DNA of 64,000 bases, from the NCBI GenBank assembly GCA_963565915.1, contig OY751489.1, positions 2,728,001 through 2,792,000 of the forward strand. The letters are read 5' to 3'. This DNA comes from Entoloma clypeatum (taxonomy: Eukaryota; Basidiomycota; Agaricomycetes; Agaricales; Entolomataceae). The notes beneath the pieces are model-generated. The model worked only from the letters and a program-made list of their open reading frames with translations, searched no databases and had not been told where the DNA came from. How positions within the stretch are numbered: the stretch's first letter is position 1; every line of letters starts with the position of its first letter. The translations under genes and the position numbers were made by a program. Below, piece after piece: positions 41,701-52,200 of this stretch.

Positions 41701-42732
41701 CCAGAAAGGTGCTCGAGATGACGGCGCATACCTTTTGCCTGTAGTTTATCTATCTCTCACACATGGTGCATGTAGGTCAAGCGTTACTGGAACGAGCGCC
41801 CACAACCCTCAGAATCGACCACGACCTTGACCATGGCCCCCCAAACTTCACCAACGACTGAAGAAGGTATGTCGTTGTTGTCGAAAGGTCCAGGAAAAGC
41901 AAAGGGGGCAAGGAGCTTGCATCTCGCAGACTACAAATGTCTTTGTCAAGAACGTCTCATGAAGAATAGTGAGGAGCTAGTTGACGGGGGGTGGCAGGCA
42001 GAATTGCGTCGTTATCTCAAGAACCCATTCCCAGACATGAAGAAAGACACAGATTTAATCAAACTTTGGCAGGTATGTACCGTTATTTGAACTAAAAGCA
42101 CTGCCAACATCCACACAGGACATTGGTCCTGAGTACCTGACCATGCGAAGACTTGCCCTCGATTGCCTCCCCGCCCAGGCATCATCTGTGCCCTGTGAGC
42201 GCCTTTTTTCGGCCAGCAAGCAGACTGCAACCGACAGACGCGCTCGTCTTGGTGCCGAGAAATTTGAACAACTTCAGCTGATGAAGTTTGCGTGGAGGAA
42301 AGGCCTTGTCGACATCTCCCGGTTGAATGCGCAGCAGGTGGAGGAGGTCCATGAAGACTTGCAGATATTCAGAGAGCTATTGTGTGAGGAGAACGAGGGC
42401 CGTCAGTGGGACGATGAGGATCTTCAGCTCTTTCTGGGTGATTCTGAGGTTGATTAGCTACTGCAAGGCCGTGTTTCTTGTTTTTTTTTTGCTGATATGC
42501 AGTCGTTTTTGTTGTCTACGTACCCCCCGCCCTCTGAACGAGCAATGAAACTCTGAAAACTGGTTCAGACCGGTTCTGACAGGTTCGGTCCACCCTCTGT
42601 GGAACCGATGGACTGGTCTGATGTGGTCCGGTTCGGTTTTTTGACATTTGGCGGTATAGAAAGACCGGTCTCGGTCTCGGTCCATGCTCCTCGGGGGCAA
42701 AAAACCGAACCGAACCGAACCCTCAAACACTA
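38764..42732 (+). mobile_element. hAT DNA transposon
   Basis: 3969 bp with terminal inverted repeats TAGTGTTTGAAGGTTC at the left and GAACCCTCAAACACTA at the right, flanked by an 8-bp duplication. Both ends also carry subterminal GGTTC/GAACC-rich repeats (around 38779-38950 and 42560-42725). It holds one transposase gene on the plus strand. It sits inside a copia gag gene, whose frame is continuous across the site. Confidence 0.93.
39082..42457 (+). CDS. hAT transposase, multi-exon, with a probable frameshift at a C11 run
   Basis: Exons join well at introns 39408-39459, 39624-39675, 39980-40029 and 40186-40233, with more downstream. The N-terminal region is Lys/Pro-rich and then acidic. A BED-type zinc finger is read from GRWCTVCKNDPHFVKAKG and CHMHIRQHF. 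The RNase H-like core follows, with VSITADTWTANNTKAAFLGV, LLTLDNTSSND and CLGHVVNLRNVD, then HSNIHWGSTSNMM, and the C-terminal hAT dimerisation domain is SSVPCERLFSASKQTATDRR. Stop at 42455-42457. Between VEYFEKLQVDCGI and VIPLHSNIHW the frame changes at eleven consecutive C (40972-40982). A homopolymer sequencing error or a real inactivating indel are both possible. The first exon's start is uncertain. Confidence 0.82.
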
Positions 42733-43677
42733 GTGCTGTGGAGGGCGACAATATTGCAACCCACGTGCATAAGCTGATGGAATATTGGAAACGGCTTAAC
42801 GACTTTAATGTCGAAGTGTTTCTAATCTCAAATGAATTATTTAAAGGTGCCATTGCTGCTTTCTTACCTCCTTCGTGGGATGCGTATGTTCAACCCTATG
42901 TTGGGAAACAGGTCGGGGATAAAACCAAAGATGTCAAACTTGATATTGACGCACAAGATTTTATTGGGTTGGTAAAAGAGGAATACAGGCATCAACAGGG
43001 AATAGTTGACCCTGAGGATAAAGAAATTGCCCAAGCTACCTATCCACAGGCGTCGAACACACCCAAATTGGGCAAGCAATATCACAAAGAAGCTTTTGGG
43101 AATCATGATCTGTCCCAAAATAAATGTCCCTTTATCGATCACATCGGCCAACACAAAACATGTACCAATTGCCACTGTGATGGCCACCTTGTCAAAGATT
43201 GTTGGTTCCTGAAACCAAAGTGTTCCAACTGTCACCTATATGGGCATAACACCATCAATTGTAGGCGACCCAAAGGAATTTGGAAATATGGGAAGAAAAG
43301 AGATGAGAATGATGGAAGGAAGGGGAATAAAATGATGAACACTGAGCAAACCCATGTTGCTATGAACACTAATGTTCCTGCTCAGACATCAAAAGACGAT
43401 CAAACTTATGTTGCTCAGGCATCAAAGATTGAAGAGGTTAATAACGACAAGAAAGAAGAAATGTATTATGATAGCGAGACTGATGAAACTATTTCCTATT
43501 ATAATTGGTTGGGAGATACATGTGCTTCGTCACATATAACCAACCAGTGTGATATTTTTATTGATTTTAGATCCTTCGATAAACCTAAAGTACAAGGTGT
43601 CAGAGGTTCCGCTATTCAAGCGGAAGGCTGTGGAACCATCAAAATTCAATCAGACGTTAATGGGAAAACATATGTTT

Positions 43678-43915
43678 TGTTGAGGCGACGCTAAGTCTGA
43701 CAATGTTGCGAGCCCAAACTTCTGAACTTAGAGGAAACACGTGGAAAGATGAGGAAGATGCTGTATTGCCAAGAGACCCAGCGGGAATCTCAAGAGAACA
43801 AGCTATCGAATACAAGTGAAAGTACCCTACTTATATATGCGAATACCATGAGGCTGCATTGAGGCAGTGTCATGCTGCGTGATAGTGATAAGATGTCCTC
43901 ATGTATGATAAGATG

Positions 43916-43946
<31 letters not shown>

Positions 43947-43975
43947 AAGTGAAAAGTGAAAATACGATCATAACA
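43678..43975 (-). repeat. 3' LTR of decayed gypsy element
   Basis: About 298 bp, ending AACA at the inner side next to a polypurine tract (AGAAAGGGGGTAA on the minus strand) and starting TGTTGAGGCG where the copia frame is cut. It includes a (GATAA)n microsatellite at about 43917-43948. The matching 5' LTR was not recognised. Confidence 0.7.
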
Positions 43976-43986
43976 TTACCCCCTTT

Positions 43987-45637
43987 CTAGATCTCGACTT
44001 CCAGGTGGGATATGATGTTGTCTGGGATGTCCGTGAAATTTTCATAGGGTTTAAACTCCAATCCTTCAAAGATATTTGTGCGTAAGCACCGGGGTGCATT
44101 CAGGTTTAATTTAAAGAAGTCCTCCACCGCTTCCTGGGCATGTTCCAGGTGATCTTCGGGTTCCCATGTGTTGTGGTCCTGAGTCAGACCCTCCCATTGT
44201 ACCAGATACTCCAACTTCCCTTGTTTCAACCTTGAGTCAATAACTTTAGAGATCTCATGTTCTTCTTCACCATTGATTATGATAGGGTTTGGCGCTCACG
44301 TTGTTTGAGACTTATATACAGGTCTCTTGAATAATCGAACTCGTGATACGTTAATTACCGGGTGAATCTTCCATGACTTCGGCAATTTAAGTTCCACAGC
44401 GTGTGACGAAATGATTTTGGTTACGGCATAGGGTCCAATCCATTGTTCGGCAAGTTTCTTTAAGGGTCGGTTCAACTTCAGGTCTTTAGTCGATAACCAA
44501 ACTTTGTCGCCAACTTTGTAAACTGGTGCATCACCCCATTTCAGGTTCACATACTGTTCCATCTCTTCTCGTGCTTTTACTAGCACTGCTTCTGCCTCTT
44601 CATGAATCTTCTTCATTCGCTCTGCAAATTCTTTTGCCGGTTCTGACTTTTCTGCCCTCTGAGGTTCTACACCCATCCTAGGGTTGAATCCATAATTTAC
44701 ATAGAACGGCGAAAACTGAGTTGCTGTGTGTATTTTATTATTATAGGCGAACTCCGTGCTAGCCATCCATTTGGGCCAATCTGTTTGCCGATGGGAAATA
44801 AATGATCTTAGATACTGTTCCAACTCCTGGTTGATTCGTTCCGTTTGTCCGTCTGTTTGTGGATGGTACGCCATTGATAATTTAGTTGTAATCCCCAGGA
44901 TCTTGTTTAATTCTTTCATAAAAGTTGCCGTGAATTGTGGTCCTCAATCTGATGTCAGTGTTTCCGGCAATCCATGAAGTTTCCAAACCTCGTCCCAATA
45001 TAGCTTAGCTAATCCCTCAGCTGAGACTTTGTCACATGTTTTGATAAAGTGTGCTTGTTTTGTACATAGATCTACAAGCGACCACTAATACGGCGTTATA
45101 TCCCTGGGCTTCTGGGAGTCCTACAATAAAGTCTGCAGTGACGTGTTTCCATGGTCCAGCATGTTCTGTGTTTGCTTTTAATTTACCGGCTAGTGGTTGA
45201 GGCATGTTCTTTGATTGTTGGCGTTTGTCGCAGCCCTCAACATAAGCTTTGACCATGTTTGTGATTCTGGGCCACCAATAATTACGCATAACTAATTCCA
45301 GGGTTCTCCATTGACCCGGATGTCCAGCGACTGGATTGTTGTGATGTAATTTAATAATTTCCACCCTGAGTTCCTGATCCTTTGGAATGTAAACCTTTCC
45401 CCTGTGCAACCATAAACCCTGCTCCTCATGCCATTCCTCCACTCGTAATGTTTTTGTGTTTGTTTTCTTTAATTCTTCCACCGCTTTGAGCACTTGCTCA
45501 TCAAACTCTTTTGCATCCCTGATGCGTTTCAATAGTTTAGTTTCTTCTCCATCAATAAGTAGATGTCCCTGATCCATTGCACGCAAGTGGAAGTATTCAG
45601 GTTTCAACAGTGTTACATTCTCATTGTCATTTTCCAA
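43987..45637 (-). pseudogene. gypsy integrase and chromodomain, broken
   Basis: Three separate frames: 45637-45032 (zinc finger HPGQWRTLELVMRNYWWP and the integrase start GLPEAQGYNAVLVV), 44919-44296 (AYHPQTDGQTERINQ, then the C-terminal integrase part KVGDKVWLSTKDLKL) and 44229-43987 (chromodomain LEYLVQWEGLTQDHNTWE). A frameshift lies near 45075, and the usual SDRGPQ reads SD-stop-GPQ at 44946-44944, as expected from a CGA to TGA change. Confidence 0.85.
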
Positions 45638-47784
45638 AGAGTGTCCGCCTTTCCCATTGAGGTTCTTGCCTTGTGTATTAATTTAAAGTTGAAACATGTT
45701 AGATACAATGCCCAGCGTGCTTGTCGGCAATTTAGCTTTCGACCCTGCATGAAGTATTCTAGATTCTTGTGATTGGTCCAGATTTCCACCTCGTGTTTGG
45801 CTCCTTCAAGGTGGTGTCTCCATGCTTCCAGTGCTCTGATAATGCCCAGCATTTCCTTGTCATGGACATCATAATTCTGTTCCACGTCATTCAATCCCTT
45901 AGATAAGAAAGCACATGGTCTCCAGAGACCGTCTTCACATTCCATAGATAGGATCGCTCCTGTGGTGAAGTCCGATGCATCCGATTCTACCCTTAACTTC
46001 TGATCCAGATCGGGGGAGACTAATATGGGTGCTTCCATAAATAATTCCTTTAGTTCTCTAAACACTTCTTCCTGCTCCGTACTCCATTTCCATACTGTAT
46101 CCTTCCTTGTTAACTTATGTAATGGTCCAGCCACTTTAGAGAAGTCTTTGATGAATCTCCAATAGAAATTGGTGAGTCCAAGGAACGATTGTACTTCCTT
46201 GACCTTAGTCGGCTTCGGCCATTGTTTGATGGCATCTACTTTCAAAGGGTCCATCTGAATTCCATCTTTCCCGATAATTAATACCAGGAATTCTATTTTG
46301 TCTCTATCAAAGAAACATTTTTCTGGTTTCAAGAATAAATTGTTCTCTCGTAATCTTTTCAAGACTTCTTCCACTATGGCGTCGTGCCCTTCCTTTCCTT
46401 CTGTTGCCACCAATATATCATCGATATAAATAACCACATATTCCTGATCAATCAAATCCCTAGAGATATCATTCATCATGGTCTGGAACATGCTCGGGGA
46501 ATTATTTAATCCGAAAAACATGACTGTTGGTTCAAAGGCTCTGTCAGGGGTCATAAATGCCGCTTTCCACTCATCTTTTTCCTTGATGCGCACATTGTTG
46601 TATCCCCATCTGAGATCCATCTTGGTGAACCTTTTCTTCCCTTTTAACTTATTGATCAACTCCGGAATTAACGGGAGCAGATAATTATTTCGAACAGTCC
46701 AGCTATTAATATATCGGTAATCCTGTACCATTTGTTTCTTTCCATCCTTTTTGGGTATAAAGAACACCGGCGAGGTTTGTGACGACTTGGTAGGTCTGAT
46801 ATATCCTTTACATAATTGCTCGTTCATGAACTCAGATACTTCTTTCCTTTCTAATGGTGACAGTGGGTAAACTTTAGCCTTCTTTGGGATGAAATCGGGC
46901 TTTAAGTCTATGGCGTGATCCCATGGTTTCCAAATCGGTAATCTTTCCGATGCCTTTTTCTCGAAGACAGATAAATATGGGTGATATTTACGAGGCATGT
47001 TCTGCTCTGCAGATTCCTCCTGTATGGGTTCTGACTTTGCTCCTCTGATCATATGAATAACTTCCTCCAATATACTTTCTTCATCCATGTCTATGGCTTC
47101 AATAATTCTTCCACCCCATTTGGCTCTAGCCCTGTTCTTTGAATAGTGCATTCTACGCATTCCACATTCTTCTGGACATCGTGATAGTTTGATGTTCCCA
47201 TGTTCCCAATCAATTTCCGGGTTATGGCGTTTCAACCAGGTGTGTCCCACAATAATTTTAGCTTTCCCTAAATTACATGCCTCAAATACCGCTATTTCCA
47301 CATGCCCCTTGTGTCGCATAGCCAGAACTGCTTCATGCGTGATTGAGCCTCCTTGATTAAGCATGCCGTCCATGTTGTACACCCAAATAGGAAATGGTAG
47401 TTCCCTTAATTTAATGTTGTTTTTCTTGGCGAAGTCCACATCAATGAACATTCCTGTCGCCCCTGAGTCCAGTAAAGCTTCTACATCGAAAGTGCGTTTG
47501 TCCTGTAGTGTTTCCAGCGTAATCTTCATCATGAGCTCTTTTTCCATAGAAGCTGATCTAATAAATGATGGTTCCCCCATTGAGTCCATTTGCCTATTTA
47601 AATTATCTGATTCTTCTGAACAGGGAATTAAGTATTCATCCGTAGGGGACGAACCAAGCCTCGTTTCCGAGGGCTCCCCAATGATATAATTTACAAGTGT
47701 ATCTAAGTCTGATTCATCTTTTTTTGGTTTTTCTCTCCTAGGTCTATCTAATAGTATTTTATTGTACATAACTGCTGCGTCCAA
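45613..47784 (-). pseudogene. pol: gypsy protease, reverse transcriptase and RNase H
   Basis: Open for 723 codons: protease ALLDSGATGMFID, RT with LLPLIPELINKLKG, FTKMDLRWGYNNVRI and YIDD (in place of the more usual YLDD/YVDD), and RNase H with VESDASDFTTGAILS, KEMLGIIRALEAWRHHL and NHKNLEYFM. After MGKADTL the frame is lost through a small deletion or indel, and integrase resumes in another frame at ENDNENVTLL. Confidence 0.88.
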
Positions 47785-47881
47785 AAGTTTCTGAAACCAT
47801 GATTTTACAGTGTTCTTATGTACAGTATATAAGAGTCTATAGGCAATTGTTCATAACGATTTGTCACAGCCAGCGGGGGAT

Positions 47882-48945
47882 TTACTGGTTGACATTCACA
47901 AAACCCTGCTGTCCTGCAGCCTGTCCATTGGGATTCGGCGCAGGCGCGCCATTCACACCCATTTGTCCATTTGTGGCTTGACGTGCTTGACGCCTTGCCG
48001 TTATTTGTCTCAGAATTTCTTCCTCCTCGTGCTCATCAATTTGTTCGATCATTGCTGCTTGTACCCTGCGCTGCGGCTGCCTGCAATCTCGGGCGAAATG
48101 CCCCTGTCCACCACAGTTGTAGCAGTTACCAGGAGCTCGTTGCTGGTTCCTGTCAATGTTCATCGCATTCGGATCTCGTCATTGTTGCTGCTGACCGTTT
48201 TGTTGGGGACAGTACCCTCCATTCTGTTGTTGTCCAAAGGGCCTTCCAAAATTATTCTGGCCTTGCAGCTGCGGTGCTTGCTGATTCTGGGGGTGATTTC
48301 CCCATTGATTTCCTTGTCTTTGAGGGCCCTGCCTCATTCCTTGTCTCATGGCGTAATTTTCTTCAGCTCTTCCGATGGCTGGGGTCTCTTTGACAGTTTC
48401 CTGCATGGTGTCCTGCCGCCTTCCTTGCTGAAACAATTGTTGCACAATTGAGTCCCAGGCATTTCTCTCCAATAAGGAAATCCCATGATGATCCTCAATT
48501 TTTCCTTTGATTGCCAGTGTTCCAAACTGCGTGATCCAATCATCTGTCTTCATCTGGTTCTGTTTGAACCCCTCGATCTTTGCTCTGGCCCATTCCACTT
48601 TGGTGGTAGGGCAAAACCTTGTGGTAATCTCATAGATCAAGTTTCAATATGTCGGCCAGTCGTTCGATTCCATGTATTGGGTGAGTCGTGTCTCCCCATA
48701 CGTTCCTGCAATTGGTCCATCTAATCGGGACCACACTGCAATACAGACTTCGTCATCCCCATGTAGCAGATCTCGATTTACTCGGATCCACGTGAGCATC
48801 TTCGCCCACCATCCCGAAAACAGGGGTCGGGATCCATTATATTTGCTGGGATCCGCGGCTATTTCAATTCTTCGGCCTGGTTGGGGAGCAGGTGCGATGG
48901 GGGGTTCCTGATGTTCATGATGTTTGGGGGCTTGGTCCTGAAGAT
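47882..48945 (-). pseudogene. gag: gypsy gag (main part) with in-frame stops
   Basis: One continuous frame carries two stops: TGA at 48646-48644 (within SNDWPTY-stop-NLIYEITT) and TGA at 48181-48179 (QQQ-stop-RDPNAMNIDR). It includes PSKYNGSRPLFSGWW, a Gln-rich low-complexity region and one CCHC knuckle (CYNCGGQGHFARDC). Its first six codons (MDNQDL) lie at 54808-54791 beyond the copia insertion. Confidence 0.85.
48941..48945. repeat. Target-site duplication AAGAT, left
   Basis: AAGAT is repeated at 54791-54795, directly outside the other LTR. Confidence 0.92.
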
Positions 48946-49255
48946 TGTTGAAGTTCCACCTGGGCGCTAGCCGCAAGTGTACTGAAGCAACCGGCTACAG
49001 TGGAAGTACTCTACGATACCGTTCTGACCACTTACATAGGTTGGAGAGGGTGAGGCTGGTGAGAGCGGTTGAGGCTGGTAAGAGCGATGGAGGCGGTTAA
49101 GAGTCAAGAGACAACTTGTTGGTATTGACAGTTTCCTGGTCTTATATACTGTACTACTGTTTGTACCAACCAAACAAGTATGTAATGAAGATATGTAAAG
49201 GTCACGTGATGTAATCTAATCTAATCTAATCTACGTGATGGGAAAAGTTTCAACA
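48946..49255 (-). repeat. 3' LTR of intact copia
   Basis: 310 bp, identical by eye to 54481-54790. Contains a short (TAATC)n run at about 49212-49233. Confidence 0.93.
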
Positions 49256-52200
49256 CCCCCCCATATTTAGTACATACTTCTAAATACATCTTACTTTTTC
49301 CCACATATATATATAGGTACTTTTTGTTTCGCCTAGTTTTTATCAATCCGAAGTACGGGATAAACTTGGAAAAAAGGATTTTTCCCAGATTCTTAGTTAA
49401 AAGATCTGCAGGGTTGTTCACTCCTTCAATGAATTCGACCGTAATTATTCCTTCGGAGACCTTTTCTCTGACGAAGTGGAATCGCACGTCAATGTGCTTG
49501 GATCGTTTCTCGGTTACAGGGTTGGATGCGATAAAGACGGAACCGTTGTTGTCTCCGTAGATCGGTACTGATCCGATCTGCATTCCAAGTTCGGCTAGCA
49601 TGCTTCTCAGCCATGTTGCTGCGCGACTGCAATCTGATAACGCCATATACTCTGCTTCTGTGGAAGAGAGGGCGATGGTCTTTTGCGCCGATGATACCCA
49701 TGTTACTGCTCCAGACGCCAGTGATATGAAGAAGCCAGTGGTAGACCTCCTCGTGTTCTCATCTGACGCCCAATCGGAGTCTGTGAATGCATAGATTCCT
49801 TTCCCTGAGTCGCCATCATACATGATTGCGTAATTTTTTGTCGCCTTTAGATACCTGCAAATATCCCTAGCCACTTCCAAATGGCGTTTGGTGGGATTTG
49901 CGGAAAACTGCGACATTTTAATCACGGCAAAACAGATGTCTGGCCTCGTTCCAATCATCAGATATAGAAGTGATCCGATGACGGATTGGTACTTTGATCG
50001 AAGTTCTGCATTGGGTTCATCTTCGGACATCATGGGTTTGTAGCCCGTAGGAAGTGGGGTATGGGTGGCGTTAGATTCGCTCATCCCCATTCGTTCGAGT
50101 ATTTTCTCAAGGTAAGGTACTTGATCAATGAAGATACGTTTCCCACGTTGCCTTATTTGGATAGAGAGAAATTCTTTCGGTTCCCCATCAGGCACAAGGT
50201 GCCCTAGGTCCCTACATTCCCATGTGGTCATGAAGGCCTTTTTCTTCTCTAGCGTGTACTCTCGGTTTGTGCCGAGAAAAGCAGAGTCGTCGACATATAT
50301 GACGGCGATTACAATTTCCCCTTTGGTACTTTTGTGAATGAACACTCCCGCATCAGAGTGAAGCCGGACAAAGCCGAGCTTTTTCATGGAGGAATCAAGT
50401 TCCCTCCACCAGGCTAATGCGGCCTGCTTAAGTCCATATAGAGCTTTGAATAGTTGGTACACGAGGTGCTCTTTCCCTTTTACTATGTAGCCCTCAGGCT
50501 GTCGCATGTAAATGACTTCTCGGAGCGTTCCGTAGAGGAAGGCTGATGAGACGTCCAACAGTGTCATGAACCACCCTTCAAGGGCTGTCAATGCCAGTAT
50601 CAGTCGGACGGTTTCATATCTTACGACTGGTGAGAAGATCTGATCAAAGTCGATCCCTTCCACCTGCGAGAAGCCTTTTGCGACAAGGCGCGCTTTCAGA
50701 CGCCCGTCGGATTTTTCGTTATAAACCCATTTGTTCCTTAGAGCTTTCCTCCCTGCAGGCAGGGGTACTAGCTCCGTGATCACCCCGCGGCGTTTGAGCA
50801 TGTCTAGCTCTTTACGTTCAGCCGCATACCAGTCTTCTTTATTTGGAAGAGGGTGTATGTCTTTATGGGACATTTCAACGATGCCAACTTGGGCTGATAT
50901 CGCCTCCATCAGGAGGTCATTCATCCATGCCGTTTGACCGCCCAATCTCCGTCTTCGATCTAATTTTTCAAGGTCAGACGCTGGAGTGTCTTCCCCATAG
51001 ATGCTTCCTGGCATCTTCCGAACTCGTCGTTCCCTGATCGGTCGATCTGGTACTTGCTCGGGTTCCGGAGTGGGTACTCGTGGTTCGTCATCAGGCTCAC
51101 TGGCAGGTATTTCGTTGTCTGATTCAGGTTGATCCTGTTCAATGGGAACTGAGTCCTGAGGTGTTTCATTGTGACTATCGTCGTCGTTGCTGCCAGGGAT
51201 GAGATCCTCAAACTCATCAGCCGGCTCTGGGTTTTCCATTTCTGGATGGTTTTCTGGCAAAGGGTCGATGTGGCATCTAGGGTACTTGCTTTCATCAAAG
51301 ATAGCTTTCCCACCCATGAAAATCGTGTTAGTCTCAGGATCCATGAAGCGGTATCCTTTGACCCCTGGTTTTGATCCGAGATAAATCATCAATCGAGATC
51401 TTGACTCCAGGGAGTTTCTGCGTTTTTCTTTTGGGATATATACGTATGCTTGGCATCCGAAGACTCTGATGCTGGACAAGTCGGGGATCTCATTGGTCAC
51501 CCTGAAATGAGGGGTTTTCCATTCAAGACGCCGCATGGGGGTTCTGTTGTATAGAAATGCTGCATGTTCCAAACAGAATTCCCACCACATCGGCGGTAGA
51601 CATGCGTCGAAACGTAATGCCTGAGATTTTTCCCACAGAGTTCGATTTATTCGTTCTGCTCTACCATTCTGCTGATGCTGATATGGGAGTGTGACGTCGA
51701 TCAGAATTCCATGATCGGCAAGTACATCCTTGTATTCGTTGAATTCTCCACCTCCATCAACCCGCCATTTTTTAGGGGTGGCGGCGAATTGATTCTGGAT
51801 CATCGCAAGGAATTGTTTCAGCGCCGTGATGGCGCCTGACTTCTTCCTAAGCAAGACGACCCAGACATGGGAAGAAAAATCATCCAAAAAGGTAAGGAAA
51901 TATTTGTACTTGTGGTACGATGCCGTGGATATCTGTTTCAAGTCCGAATGGATCAAATCAAAGGGTTTGACAGCCCTTGTCACCGAGTTAGGGTAAGATT
52001 GATTCGGCATTTTCCCTTTTAGACACCCCGTGCAGCTTTCCTGTGATTTCTCACGTACTAACGTTTTGGGTACTCCTTTGGTACTGGTGGGAATCTTATT
52101 GAGCGCCTGGTCATTTGGGTGGCCAAGGCGTTTATGCCAGGTTTCAACAGTGATTTCGCTAGAGATCGCGTGGATTTGGTCGTAGCGTATTTCAGTGTCT

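Larger units (their letters stand above)
38455..43677 (+). pseudogene. gag: copia gag/protease fragment split by a hAT element
   Basis: Two parts (38455-38763 and 42741-43677) join exactly when the hAT element and one copy of its 8-bp target duplication are removed. The first part has ELLSIVDGTLVEPDKV and MWRALEATHEEKGHQTALAI. The second continues EGDNIATHVHKLMEYWKRLN, two CCHC knuckles (CTNCHCDGHLVKDC, CSNCHLYGHNTINC) and the protease start WLGDTCASSHIT, in which Asp-Thr-Cys replaces the usual Asp-Ser-Gly. The frame is cut at 43678 by a gypsy LTR. Nothing of its integrase or reverse transcriptase is found in the window. Confidence 0.85.

Noticed and set aside
47861..48451. Plus-strand 196-codon hydrophobic frame
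   Set aside because: Antisense to the Gln-rich gypsy gag.
48967..49173. 68-codon frames in the LTRs of the intact copia
   Set aside because: Same reasoning: a chance frame in a duplicated LTR.
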